Shown: positions 11,806-22,842, counted from the stretch's first letter. The stretch is 64,000 nt of DNA from Cylicocyclus nassatus (GCA_958299035.1 CATQJL010000316.1:21181676-21245675); one strand, 5' to 3'. Numbers and translations are program-made. The notes: generated by a model not told the origin, from the letters alone.

Positions 11806-12807
11806 GAAGAGTATTGACAATAAAAGGACCACCTAACAACCTGTTCGGCACAACAATATTCGACACTTATATTAGTACTTTTAAGTATTAGGTTGGTAAG
11901 AAAGGAATGTCGCTTTTATTTCCTCGTCATAGTATCGCAATATGTCAAAATCCAAAAAAATGTGAGGCACCCGATAGAGCAAAACAAGCTCTACAAAATG
12001 TCTTTACTGCTTTTGCACAAAATTATATTTACGTGAAGTTCAAAAATGGAAAAGGTTTTAAACGACTGAAAAAATCGGAGGAAATTCGTATCTCGGTCAA
12101 AAAATTTTTGAGGACCCCCAACTTGCTTACGGGCATACATTCCCCATCAAGAAATCATATGCGCGCAGGTGGTGTAATTTTTCCTTGGCTAAACATGAAG
12201 AAATTGAAAATCTTTATGCTTAAAGTGATATTGAGCTGTATTCGCGTAATTAATTCTATACTACCTAACTTGAAAGGACAACCGTAGATTTTCAGCCTTC
12301 ACTTCATTTGAATTTTTTAATATATATTTGCCAATCAATATTTTGCAATGTGTGGCGCCCAGCTGGATCCAAGCTCTATGTCGATGTTCTTACTCATAAT
12401 TACGTTCCTTTGCGTCTTGTTTCTTCTCGTTCCGGTAACACAGCGCGCGACTTGAAGCACAATCCATGATTGGGGAATATACTTGACTGCTGTTCCACGG
12501 CTTCCTAGACCAAAGAATTTTTAACTGTGTGCTGGTGAGTTGGGAGCAATCAGAATCTTCAGAAGCAATCAGCCTTCTACAAGAGTCAAGTATGAGAAAT
12601 GTCGAATTTAGTTCGATAAAAAAATGAAAGAATTGAATTCGATTTTTCTTGAGAATTAACTCTTGCAGAAGGCCGAAAATCTACTAAATTTACCTACTTA
12701 GGAACAACCCAAAATTATTTTGACAGAAGCAAACTAAAGATAGCAGAAACTGTGCATATGAATGACTGATGACGTATGTATGTCCATGAGCAAGGAGGAG
12801 GGCCTTA

Positions 12808-13120
12808 GGCAGGTGCTATACTCCTCGAGGAGTATAGCATGGCGACAATCGATATGCATCAAATACGTGTAAAACCAGCGATTTTTCTCGCCGATATTGG
12901 CGATCGCCAGTAGCTACGACTGGCGATCGCCAGTCGCCAAAAGTTACCGTTAAGTGTTGATTGTGAAAATCACTGGTCTTGCAGTTCATTCTACTTTGAA
13001 ATGGAAGTGGGAAATGAGTAATGATCGCCAATATCGGCGATTACAATTACACGTTTGATACGTATCGATTAGCGACGGGCGATCGCCATACTATACTCCT
13101 CAAGGAGTATAGCGCCTGCC
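12808..13120. mobile_element. GGCGATCGCC foldback element with TTA target duplication
   Basis: The ends are GGCAGGTGC and GCGCCTGCC, flanked by TTA on both sides (12805-12807 and 13121-13123). Just inside each end sits a palindrome, perfect on the left (TATACTCCTCGAGGAGTATA) and with one change on the right. The interior contains repeated GGCGATCGCCA words. A 3-bp TTA duplication suggests a PIF/Harbinger-type MITE. It is absent from copy B. A worn copy lies at 45-500. Confidence 0.8.
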
Positions 13121-13211
13121 TTAGAGATCTTTTAGACAGAGATACGAATTTTTTCGATTTTTTGGTCCTTAAAATCTTCTATATCCTATCTTCGAACTTT
13201 GCCTGGATATA

Positions 13212-14158
13212 TTAGGTTGTCCGGAAATTAATGCCCGTTTTGAATTTCAACCGCTATAAGTCATGCACTTCTCATTTCTAAATAGGTTGCAAGGTACCGT
13301 TCGATAGAGCAAAGCAAGCTCTACCAGATGGCAATCTTGATTTTGCAACAGCTCTCATCCACCTCGAGTTTTGAGCCAAAAACTAAAAAGACTAAGCATA
13401 CCAAAAAATCGAAAAAATTGTAACTCATTTCATAAAGATTCCACAAAAATTCTGACTTGCTCACGTAAACACTATCCACATAAAGCATCTATATACGCCT
13501 TTGCCGTATTTTTTTCTCTGATAGAAATCAAGAACGGAAATTTTCGTGCATTTGCCAAAGTGGTGTTGTGCCGTCCCCACATAGGCACTTGTATACCACA
13601 AGCCTGTAGAAATACAGACTTCAATTTTCAGCTCTCTACAAACTTTAGTTTTCGAGAAATACCGAATATAGCTTTCCTTAGTTAGGTGGTCCAAGCTAAA
13701 ATTCAAATTTCTTGAGAACTAAAGCTTATAGAGAGCTGAGAATTTACATTTGTACTTCTACAGGTTTGTGGTACACAACTATCTATGTGGTAACGGCACA
13801 ACACCACTTTGGCAAAAGCACGAAAATTTCCGTTTTTTTGATTTCTATCAGAGAAAAAAATACGGCAAAGGCGCACTTGGATGCTTTATGTGGATAGTGT
13901 TTACGTGAGCAAGTCAGAATTTTTGTAGGATTTTTATGAACTGAGTTAAAAATTTTTCCGATTTTTTGGTCTGCTGAGTCTTTTAAGTTTTCGGCTCAAA
14001 ACTCGAGGTGGATGAGAGCTGTTGCGAAAACAAGACCACCATCTTGTAGAGCTTGCTTTGCTCTATCGAATGGTACTTTGGCACCTATTTAGAAATGAGA
14101 AGTGCATGACTTATAGCGGTTGAAATTCAAAACGGGCATTAATTTCCAGACAACCTAA
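13212..14158. mobile_element. Long foldback mariner-type MITE
   Basis: The termini TTAGGTTGTCCGG and its complement are flanked by TA on both sides (13210-13211 and 14159-14160). The two halves, each about 470 bp, are reverse complements around position 13690, so almost the entire unit can fold on itself. Frames at 13371-13685 and 13712-13897 are mirror products. It is absent from copy B. Confidence 0.85.
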
Positions 14159-14924
14159 TAATTTGGTGCAAAAGTAGTAATGCCATGTTGTAGAGGTTGC
14201 TTTGCTCTCTCGAATGTCACCCCCTACACTTCTTTGGGATTTGCCTTGTTACGATGCCATGACACTAAAACAAAAAGCGACATTTTTTTCTTTTTGATTT
14301 GAAAAGGCAAGAAAAAAAGAAGTTCACTACTTACTATTATGAGAAACAGGCTGCTGATTTTTGCTGGGTGCATCTGAAAAGAATTTGTTCTGCCATAATT
14401 ACCAGCATGCTCAAAATCAGATACGGAATTATTACATCGTGCATAAAGGTGTCAAAAGATGGTCAACTTTACACAAAGAGGAAGAAGATTTGTAATTGAT
14501 GCAAATTGTTCTCCCATGCCTAATCTTGCTATTATTATAACAATTTGAGGTGTTCTAAGCTTGATTCTTTGAAATTATTAGGGACAAGTATTTTGTCAAG
14601 AGGATGATAAGGACACTCATCCAACCCCATGTAACCATCGAGCATTCATGAAAGGACAAATCGCAAATGATTTTTGACGGTTAAGAATTTAGAAAAGTTT
14701 GAACGCTCATTGTTAATTTGTAGGAGCAGTGACAGTAATTTAGGTAGTTTCTTTGCCATTTTAGCAAATTTGTAATTGAAACTCAGCTTAGCGCTCATGC
14801 ACTACACTCCACTGTGGTTCTGCTAGCTCTTTGAAGAAAAAATGAAAATACAAGGTTCTCTGAAAAGTTATCGAACGGTTAATTTCCAATATCTGAAAAT
14901 GGTAAACTTTCACAGCCTTAAAAC

Positions 14925-15777
14925 TGTCGCGGATTGGGATCCCCAGCTCCAGACGTCAGTGGTATCGTGCTCTCCTGCATCGGCGAAGGGAGCTGAGGAC
15001 GCTATCCGTGAAACAGGACAACGACACGTGTGGAAGGGTAGCTAGCTTGCGCCATGCTCTTATGGCCTGCCGAACACGGATACACTAGCATCTTGAAGGC
15101 CCTAGGCTACCAACCTAACCCCCCCCCCAATCTCAACTGCCAGGTTCTCAAGCCGCCCCACACACTATTGGCAGTTGTGGATCACTAGCACGTTGGCATT
15201 AGCCGGCCTCATGCCTGTCCTCCTACTGATGGAACCTTCCAGAACATCAACACATCAGGAACGCACAACGAACATGAATAGCACACAATATTCCTGGGGC
15301 CAAGGCCTAAGCCCTAAGCCCAACACTTGTACAAAACACTAAGACTCTTAAGGTGCCCACTATTTATCCGAATCTTAACCAACACACAAACAACTCACTA
15401 CAATGGGATGAGCATACGCCGGCCAGATGTTACCTAAGGGCCGATAGAAAGAACCCCCCCCCCGCGGAGGTACTCCTTTGCCCTGCGGCAAGCAAGAAGC
15501 ACCAACCGGGTTACCTCGAGGCGACGGACCAGTCCTCCATGCGTGGTGGTGTTCTTCACGTGAGTTGGTAAGACGGCGCTGCTGGATCGATCGATAATTG
15601 GACCGAGCTGAAGCCGACCGCTCGCGAGTAGACACATGTGGCGTACGTGACTATTTGAAAGTAGGCTGCGGCATAAGTAGCGAGCGAGAAGGCGGGGCAG
15701 CGCGCGAGGACTGGCGTTTTAAGACCCCTTCGCGCACGAGAAGCGGACTCCTTGAAGAAGTCGCGCAATCCGCGACA
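14925..15777. mobile_element. Solo LTR with 5-bp target duplication
   Basis: The 853-bp unit begins TGTCGCGGATTG and ends CAATCCGCGACA, the TG...CA form of retroviral-type LTRs. AAAAC flanks both sides (14920-14924 and 15778-15782). Copy B shows the pre-insertion site with one AAAAC (TTTTAAAACACGG near 29942). No internal retrotransposon sequence adjoins it, so it is a recombined solo LTR. The family (Gypsy, BEL or other) cannot be told from the LTR alone. Confidence 0.88.
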
Positions 15778-15782
15778 AAAAC

Positions 15783-16320
15783 ATGGAAGTGTAGAGTTTG
15801 GATAAACTTAGATTTCACTCTTCATTGCTATAAATAACTCAATCACCATAGGAACCGTGAAAGGTTCTGAGCCATTGAAGGTCCTATTTTGCCTCAGAAG
15901 AAAATCCAAATACTCTAAAAAGTCTATACAATAAGGCAGTCAGAACAGCTGACGATATATTATGAACTGATGCTTTCTTCGCAAGTCTTGCATTTACCGT
16001 AGTATTTTACAGCAGTATTTTCAGTGTTCCTCAAAAGCTGATCACACCTTTACAAAGCTCTGAAAACTTGTAAAAAATGTTACCGACTTCTAATTTTTCA
16101 ACTTTTTCTGAACTACGGCTAATCCACAATGACGCTGTATGCTGGAAATTCCTACCATATTCTTATAGTAATGAGCCGATCGATGTTTTGCGCAAAAACT
16201 GCAACTTTAAGTTGAAGCCAGCTTTACAATACGGTTAAGAGGACGTGGAAACTTTTCATGCAAGAAAATTATTAAATATCAAACGTTCAATACGGCTGTT
16301 TGGGATACTCTGTATTTAGA
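15783..16320. other. Old MITE arm, no gene seen
   Basis: The stretch from about 14855 to 16320 without the solo LTR is a diverged member of the CAGGGTGTCC family, shared with copy B at about 29890-30858. No coding signal is visible. Confidence 0.45.
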
Positions 16321-16683
16321 GGCACCGTCCACCCAAATTCTCCCATGTTTTGGTCGCTTACAGGCCTTCTGAAGGCCTTGAACTCCAATATGGAGTCAAA
16401 AAATTACGAGGCCCCCAAAATCCCGTTTTGGAGAACCTGGCGGACGGTGCAGATGCAAGTCGCAGGGCTGCGGCGCTGTTATGCGCCCGGCGTATATTAG
16501 CGCTGCAGCCCGCCAAATCTGCAAAATGGGCGGAGTGACCAGCTCCGGAGATACGTCTCTTCCGGAGCGGATTTCTCGCTTCGGAAGCAATCTTTTGCAG
16601 GAAAACTTGGGGTTGGCCTAGTGTGGGGGCCCACATTGGTATGCCATTGAATTTCGTGAGCCCCACTTTGGTTGGACGGTGCC
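16321..16683. mobile_element. MITE with GGCACCGTCC terminal repeats
   Basis: The unit begins GGCACCGTCC and ends GGACGGTGCC. It is missing from copy B, where the flanks are joined near 30858. A similar short word (TTTAGAGG against TTTGAGGG) lies at the two borders, but the target duplication is not certain. Confidence 0.7.
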
Positions 16684-17649
16684 TTTGAGGGTCAGCATAG
16701 TGTGCGGCATAGTTACGCTGCTGTTTTAAAGTTGTCTAAAACCCATCCTAAAACTAGAAACAAAGATCCGTGTTTCCGCACTGCTCGCGCGTTATGCAAT
16801 TGCAGAAATGGCCTTTACGAAAATTCACTTTCTTTGAATTTGCAATAGACGACGTTAGAGCTAGCAGAGTGGTTGAGTATTGGTAGTGGCTAGGGTGCAC
16901 TGGAATATTCATTTTTTTATAATGCATTATAAAATGCACTCACAAGTCAGAAATAGCAGAAATAAGAGAAATTAGAAGAAAGCAGAAATAAGCAAAATTT
17001 TCGTTCGTCAACTGAAACTGATGGCTACAGTCGACTACTTCGCTAGCACCTCCTAAGTTGGCACTACACTGATAAAAACGCCTTCAAATTTTCGCTCAAA
17101 ATTCTTGCTAGCCTCAACATGTTAAACCATCAAAGCTGAAGCGGACTCTACGATACTCAAAAAAAAAAGAATCTGGCTTGATAAGGCAACTCAACACCGG
17201 AAGGTTTCTCTTGAAATACAATTATTCCAGCCTGATATAACTGTAAAGCTAGTACAATAGAACCTTGGATGATAGATCATGCATAATTTTTATCCTTTTT
17301 AGGGGTTGAAAAATATAACAAAAGCCATAACGAGCCCCCCCCCCCCCCTTCTAGGCACATGTCTGAGCAAGATGTCTGGACACTGCTTTTAAACCTTTTA
17401 CGTACGTTTTAGAAGTTTTACGTACGTTTCCGATGGTGCTACCTTTGCTTTACTAATTTCTTTGGTGGTACTTCATAACATCCAAAAACATTATTTGCCG
17501 TTTAAAGGCAGTGGCTCGGGAAATGCGAGTGCGTCCTTTTTGCACTTACATGGCCCTCTGGATCCGCTGAGTCCGAGGCTATGCTTGAAAATCAAAAAAA
17601 AGCTCTTTCGGCGTTTTCCGGCCTTGCAGATTGCTGCTCAGATAACCGC

Positions 17650-18200
17650 AGGGGGCAAGCGGCCATGCGATTTTTGGGCAAGCGGGCACCGGAAAAATAG
17701 TCAGCTGATTTCTTACGGTCGCTTGCAGAAATTTCGAAGGATCTTGGCCGATTTTTAGGCGAATGCTCGGAGTACAATTGCGATTTTTCTATAGATCAGT
17801 TGCGACGCAGTGGCCGCATTTTCACGGAATTTCCTCGAGAATATGCAAAATTATTGACGGCCGCACGGTCCTTTGTGAAGGACCGCACAGCCCTCAGGTA
17901 CTTTCGCTGAGAGAAAGTACTCTAAACCGGGTACTTAACCATCGATGACACCTATGCCACATGGAGTCTCACCTTTGCTCGGCGTACGCTCGAAATTGCG
18001 TAAAAAGAGTCCGAGCGCTTGCTGAAAGAAATTATTTACCGAGCACTTGCAGAAAATGCTGTATTGCTGCCTGCTGGCAGAATATGCGACCGTAAAGGAA
18101 GCGCCGCACCGCTGAAGGTTTGGCCACGCCTCAAAATTTGCTGACGCTTGCAGAAAAGCGCGAGTTTGCGGACCGCCTGCCCCCGATCTAGGCAATCTAG
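17650..18200. mobile_element. Insertion related to the foldback inside the LTR element
   Basis: This stretch is absent from copy B (joined near 32985-33060). It contains GCGGGCACCGGAAAAATAG, found also at 41598-41616, and ends near CCGCCTGCCCCCG, found also at the right end of the 41578-41887 foldback. The arms are less symmetrical here. No gene is seen. Confidence 0.45.
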
Positions 18201-18803
18201 GCATTTTGCGGGCGATTAGCCGATCGGCTCAAGCCATCAATGGCGACCCATTTGGCGATCGCTAGCCCATCCCCTCAGCAACTTCCAAGGTCGGAAAACG
18301 CTATGAGAAGCCTTTTTCGACTTTTCTAGCGCACACCTGGACTCAGTGCATCCAGAAGGCCAAGGAGGGGTGGAAAGCTTGTAAATGCAATTTTTCCAAA
18401 CCATTGTTTTTGAATACATGCCTATTTTTTACTAAAAAGCCTCTCAAAAACTTGACGACAGATCGAACAGAAACCTCCATTGTGGAGGCTAAATTGATAG
18501 CCACATCAAGAGGCAAGAACCTAGATGTAGATGAAAATGACAGAATAGCAATACACAATTCGTCACGCTTATGTAGCATTGATTATAGCAAGGATTTGCG
18601 CCCGTACTTTGCGCTCTTTTCCAACAGATGTGGAGGCAAATGGATAGTTAATGTATATGGAAATATCATAAGGTCTGTAAAATGCCATTTCACGTATTAA
18701 ACAAGACTGTCAAGAAATGTGATCCATTAAGGCAATCGCTTAATTGAAAGCTTAGATTCTTCGCGATTGCAATTGAGTGGCAAGAGAGAGATTTATTAAA
18801 AAA

Positions 18804-19180
18804 CTAGCTGGCTTACCCGGCTCCGCCGTATGTTCCGAATAGAAAATTCCATTTCCTAACCGATCCGGACCAAACTTGACACACAATCGAGCATGCTGAT
18901 CACCCCCACGGGGGTGATCAGCATGCTCGATTACCCCCCTGTGCCAACTCCCAGCCCCGTAGCTCAAATTTTGCAAAAAATCGATAAAATCGACACCGAT
19001 CGATAGCGAAAAGTGGACTGTGACACCCGCCGGGGCCCGAAGTCTATGTGTGTCAAGTTTGGTCCGGATCGGTTAGGAAATGGAATCTTCTATTCGGAAC
19101 ATACGTACACACATACAGACAGACAGACATGCAGACATACAGACAGACAGACAAACAGACATTCAGCTTTATATATAAGA
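18804..19180 (-). mobile_element. Helitron family A, complete
   Basis: Read on the minus strand it runs from TCTTATATATAAAGC (starting at 19180) to ACCGGGTAAGCCAGCTAG-type sequence ending CTAG at 18804. TC at the 5' end and CTAG at the 3' end with no target duplication is the Helitron pattern. The GGCGGAGCCGGG segment near the end can form a small hairpin. Both halves contain TTCCGAATAGAAAATTCC in opposite orientation around a GATCACCCCC/GGGGGTGATC centre. It directly abuts the family B element. Confidence 0.82.
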
Positions 19181-20778
19181 CTAGCGACCCTACGGGTCGC
19201 TAGCAAGCGGGTAGGGCACACCCATAAATAAATGTCTTTCATACCTAAAAATTTCTCAAGTGAAATTCCAATTTGTCAGCACATGTATTGCCACAACAGC
19301 TCAAAAGTAACATTTTCAGATATTTTCAATGGGAGGAAAGTGGATCATATCGTGCTAAAAATTTGTCTTGTCCCAGTCATCGCTGTACAGCTTCCTTTCG
19401 CAATGTCACTCTCGTACTCATGCCTACAATCTGGAGAGAAAAATCGGATTCCCCATAGCAAAAGCTCCCAAAAGCGAGATTTTGGCAGATTTTCTCAAAA
19501 TTTGGCGGAAAAGTGGATCATATCGTGCTAAAAATTTGTCTTGCCCCAGTCATCGCTGTACAGCTTCCTTTCGCAATGTCACTCTCGCACACACGCTTAC
19601 AAGCTGGAGAGAAAAATCGGATTCACCCAGCAAAAGCTCCCAAAAGCGAGATTTTCGAAGATTTTCTCAAAATTTGGCGGAAAAGTGGATCATATCGTGC
19701 TAAAAATTTGTCTTGCCCCAGTCATCGCTGTACAGCTTCCTTTCGCAATGTCACTCTCGCACTCACGCTTACAAGCTGGAGAGAAAAATCGGATGCACCC
19801 ATAGCAAAAGCCCCAAAAGCGAGATTTTGGGAGATTTTCTCAAAATTGGGCGGAAATGTGGAAGCATAATGAATACTGAGATCGAAGGTGAGCGGATCAA
19901 ATGGTATGCTTCTATAACTAACTTTGCAACAATGTCCAGCTCGCAATTTCAACACCCTCGGCACACGCTTGCGTCTTTCAACACACCCTTTGCAGCAGCA
20001 CAGCGTACCCTGCGCGTCGTGGCCTCTCGTTCGCGCTAGGACCTCTGCGTGCTCTTGACCTCATGATCGCACCGTCGCGTCTCTACACAATAAGGCCCCG
20101 TTCGGAAACTGGCGTCTATCAAAACACTCGCTGAAGCATACAAGTGGGCGGACCATCCTCGCCGTCTCGTTTTTTGGGATCGGGTTTATATTATAGGAGA
20201 GGAACTAACTTTGCAACAATGTCCAGCTCGCAATTTCAACACCCTTGGCACACGCTTGCGTCTTTCAACACACCCTTTGCAGCAGCAGAGCGTACCCTGC
20301 GTGTCGTGGCCTCTCGTTCGCGCTAGGACCTCTGCGTGCTCTTGACCTCATGATCGCACCGTCGCGTCTCTACACAATAAGGCCCCGTTCGGAAACTGGC
20401 GTCTATCAAAACACTCGCTGAAGCATACAAGTGGGCGGACCATCCTCGCCGTCTCGTTTTTTGGGATCGGGTTTATATTATAGGAGAGGAACTAACTTTG
20501 CAACAATGTCCAGCTCGCAATTTCAACACCCTTGGCACACGCTTGCGTCTTTCAACACACCCTTTGCAGCAGCAGAGCGTACCCTGCGTGTCGTGGCCTC
20601 TCGTTCGCGCTAAGACCTCTGCGTCCTCTTGACCTCATGATCGCACCGTCGCGTCTCTACACAATAAGGCCCCGTTCGGAAACTGGCGTCTATTCAAAAC
20701 ACTCGCTGAAGCATACAAATGGGCGGACCATCCTCGCCGTCTCGTTTTTTGGGATCGGGTTTATATTATAGGAGAGGA
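19181..20778 (-). mobile_element. Helitron family B with multiplied 5' end
   Basis: On the minus strand it starts TCCTCTCCTATAATATAAAC at 20778 and ends with the hairpin AGCGACCC-GTA-GGGTCGCT followed by AG, so the end is CTAG at 19181. A strong hairpin just before CTAG is typical of Helitrons. The 5'-terminal portion is present three times (19917-20778) and the 3' half has about three copies of a roughly 172-bp repeat (about 19341-19860). It has no Rep/helicase gene, so it is nonautonomous. The repeat-derived frames here are not genes. Confidence 0.8.
19917..20778 (-). repeat. Three tandem copies of the Helitron 5' terminus, 287 bp each
   Basis: The GGAACTAACTTTGC junction recurs at 20201 and 20488, giving a 287-bp period. 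Each copy starts, on the minus strand, with the same terminal sequence TCCTCTCCTATAATATAAAC. Copies differ by only a few bases. Confidence 0.9.
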
Positions 20779-21380
20779 TAACATTAAGATGACGCCAAAA
20801 TCTGAATCATTACAGACACTTTTGAACAACGATTCGTAATCGATACCCACCCATGACTTCTTTATAACTTCATGGATTTGAGCTTGTGTTCAGCCTTCAC
20901 TAGAATGCACTTCATTTATAGAATTGGGGTAAGATTGCGGTGAGAGAAAGAAGCAAAATAGAAATTAAGAAAAGAAAAGTACACGAAGATTTAATTTTAT
21001 ACTTTCCATAGAACATAAAATTCCAAATCACGGGGACGCCATTTTGTTCCGTACACTGTCTGCGATCATCACTTATCGTTGATAGAAAATATCACTTCGC
21101 TTTGAATACAGTCTACATTTGAAAATAAACCTTTCACTTCCATACATTATTAGCATGCAACAGGGCCCGGCACGAGGATGGAAAATGTCAAGCTGGAGAT
21201 CCTTTCAGGAAGAAAGCAAAGGGATATCGCAAACATACCTTTGCATGATTATACAGTCTCCTAACAAGATGCAAAAAACATGGTCAATTTATGCGTCACC
21301 TTCAGAAATCCCAAATTCTCCAAAAAGGTAGTGATTATCGTCGATTTGTTGCCGCACGTACCGGATATCACTACGGCGCC
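20779..21380. other. End of duplication copy A with hAT left end
   Basis: This aligns with about 33640-34245. At 21162 it carries CAGGGCCCGGCACGAGG, the left terminus of the hAT family that is complete in copy B at 34032-36492, but no right end with a matching duplication was found here. No gene is seen. Confidence 0.55.
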
Positions 21381-22842
21381 AGAGCCCAGCACATATCGTC
21401 TGGAAGTAGGCTGGACTTCGTTTTTGGGAAAAGCAAAGGAGATGTCGTTTTTTACGAGTCGAGACCGAGCACCAAGAATAAGCGCCATTTAGTCGAACAC
21501 AAACTTTTCGAAACGGTATCACACGATTAACATGTTCCAGTATGGCGAAAAAAGCGCGCGATTTGAAAGCAATGCTATAAACAAGCTGCTTGTTTACAGC
21601 GCACAATAGCATATGACGCCAAAATTGAACTGTAAACTTACAAAATTACTTGTGAAAATATTATGCAAAAAGATTCAAAAACTTCTGTGAAGTATCACCT
21701 TTTCCACAATTAGTCCGTCTTGTCGAGATGCAGACTAATTAGAGTCCGCCAGTCCTCTCGACGACTGGGCGGTGCCACCAACTTCAGATGAGCTGGCACT
21801 CCTCGAATGCTCGGTGGTCCTCTCTCCAATTATGTTCCCCCACATTTATGATATACAGAAATAGTCAGAAGTTTTCATGTTAGTAAAAGGTAAAAGACAT
21901 GAAACTAAGGGTAGACGGATCAAGTTGAGAGAATAGAGTGAGTCATCCGCTCTGCCGCTTGGGCAGTGCCTTAGTTAGGGCCCCAAAATTACTTTCCACA
22001 TACCCATAGGTCCAGATCTGCCTGGACGCTACCTTTAAGGCCGCTCGCGCCCGCGACGAGTCTTCGTCTTTTTCGCGCGCGTGCTTTCTGATCATTATCT
22101 AGCCTCAACTAGGTCACGAAGCCCGTCTTCCAGGAGCCAAGCCAATTGAATCAAAAAGTATAACCATACACCTATATCTACATACACACACCTATACATC
22201 TGTTCATTGATTCATTCTCAACAGTTAATCACAATGTAAAAATTTGATAATCTCCTAACATTTTTTGACTGGAGTTACGTGTACTTCGGAAGTTCTACCG
22301 ATAGGGGTCTATCACTTCTTTTTGCCACTAAGTGCTTGAGCGATTGAAATCCACTGGCTTCGTTGAGTTCTCTTCCGACTTCCGCGTAAGGATCACCCGA
22401 TGGACCAGCCACAATTTTTCCCACCGGTTCCTCCATTCCTACTACTCTCGATCGTTGGACGGTCAGAGTCAGTAATTACTGACCGTTCGCGGATGGTCGT
22501 AAACAGAAGTGACTTATATATACACTTACACAGACCATGCGCATACGTAGAACGGCCTCAAATTCTAGGCAAGTGAGGTCTTTTTTGGCGTGTCGTGGCT
22601 AACGGTACCGCATCTACATTCGCGAATGCGGGCGAACTCAATGCGTTCGACTTCTAACCTCGTCGCATTAGCCACACTATTTTCGCTCGCCTTTCTGACG
22701 CTTGGAAGGCTCAAGAAAGATTTTTAGTACGCAAATTCTTGATTTTTCATTTTTCTCTATAAATCCTGTAGAAATCACCAAAATGTAAATGTGATAAATG
22801 TAAATAGGTAAATGTGTCCTGACTGCAATTAGGTAGCAGAAT
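21381..22842. other. Spacer between the duplication copies
   Basis: This unique stretch separates copies A and B. It has a CACACACCTATA-type microsatellite near 22170-22200 and one short protein-like frame on the minus strand (22275-22436). The borders TGTCGAGATG (21722) and ATTAGCCACA (about 22675) have an LTR-like TG...CA form, but I see no target duplication. Confidence 0.35.
22275..22436 (-). CDS. Short open frame, possible coding fragment
   Basis: A 53-residue frame begins MEEPVGKIVAGPSGDPYAEV and ends at TAA (22275). The frame stays open about 13 codons upstream of the ATG. Its balanced composition (Gly, Glu, Leu, Arg) is unlike the A+T-rich chance frames around it. It could be the end of a retrotransposon protein or an exon of an unseen gene. 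No family is recognised and no neighbouring exon could be phased to it. Confidence 0.25.
   Translation of the reverse strand: MEEPVGKIVAGPSGDPYAEVGRELNEASGFQSLKHLVAKRSDRPLSVELPKYT

Larger units (their letters stand above)
11281..11869. mobile_element. 590-bp near-perfect inverted repeat
   Basis: The two arms meet at about 11571 (ACTGAAGG and CTCCTTCAGT) and are reverse complements over their whole length with few mismatches. The outer ends are AAGTGTCGAATATTG and CAATATTCGACACTT. TAGTAC occurs just outside on both sides (11231-11236 and 11873-11878), and copy B has an uninterrupted site near 28268, so the unit moved in after the duplication. Mirror-image frames of 70 residues on both strands are a consequence of the symmetry. 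Each arm carries a hammerhead-like motif. Confidence 0.85.
11890..14300. mobile_element. Mariner-like element shared by both duplication copies
   Basis: The left end TTAGGTTGGTAAGAAAGG continues with AATGTCGCTTTT, and the right end near 14268-14290 is its complement (AAAAAGCGACATTTTTTTC). Copy B has the same ends near 28292 and 29345. Copy A is inflated by two younger nested insertions (12808-13120 and 13212-14158). Words such as CGATAGAGCAAAACAAGC are shared with the nested element. I found no intact transposase. Confidence 0.55.
4699..21380 (+). repeat. Segmental duplication, copy A
   Basis: This block aligns in the same orientation with 22843-34245. Matching anchors include GAATGACCTTTCATACG (4731 and 22864), the CCTATATACGTACTGGTTCC stretch (5257 and 24137), the GGAGAGCCACCTGAGGTGGC stretch (7292 and 25550), and TCAGCATGCAAC-type sequence near its end (21150 and 34020). 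By eye the shared parts are roughly 85-90% identical. Copy A is longer because it carries extra insertions: about 5353-5830, 6075-6957, 9132-10155, 11237-11878, 12808-13120, 13212-14158, 14925-15777, 16321-16683, about 17650-18200, and 18804-20778. No host gene was recognised in either copy. Confidence 0.85.

Noticed and set aside
21722..22675. TG...CA-bounded region resembling an LTR
   Set aside because: There is no target duplication, no partner copy, and an internal protein-like frame that does not fit a simple LTR.
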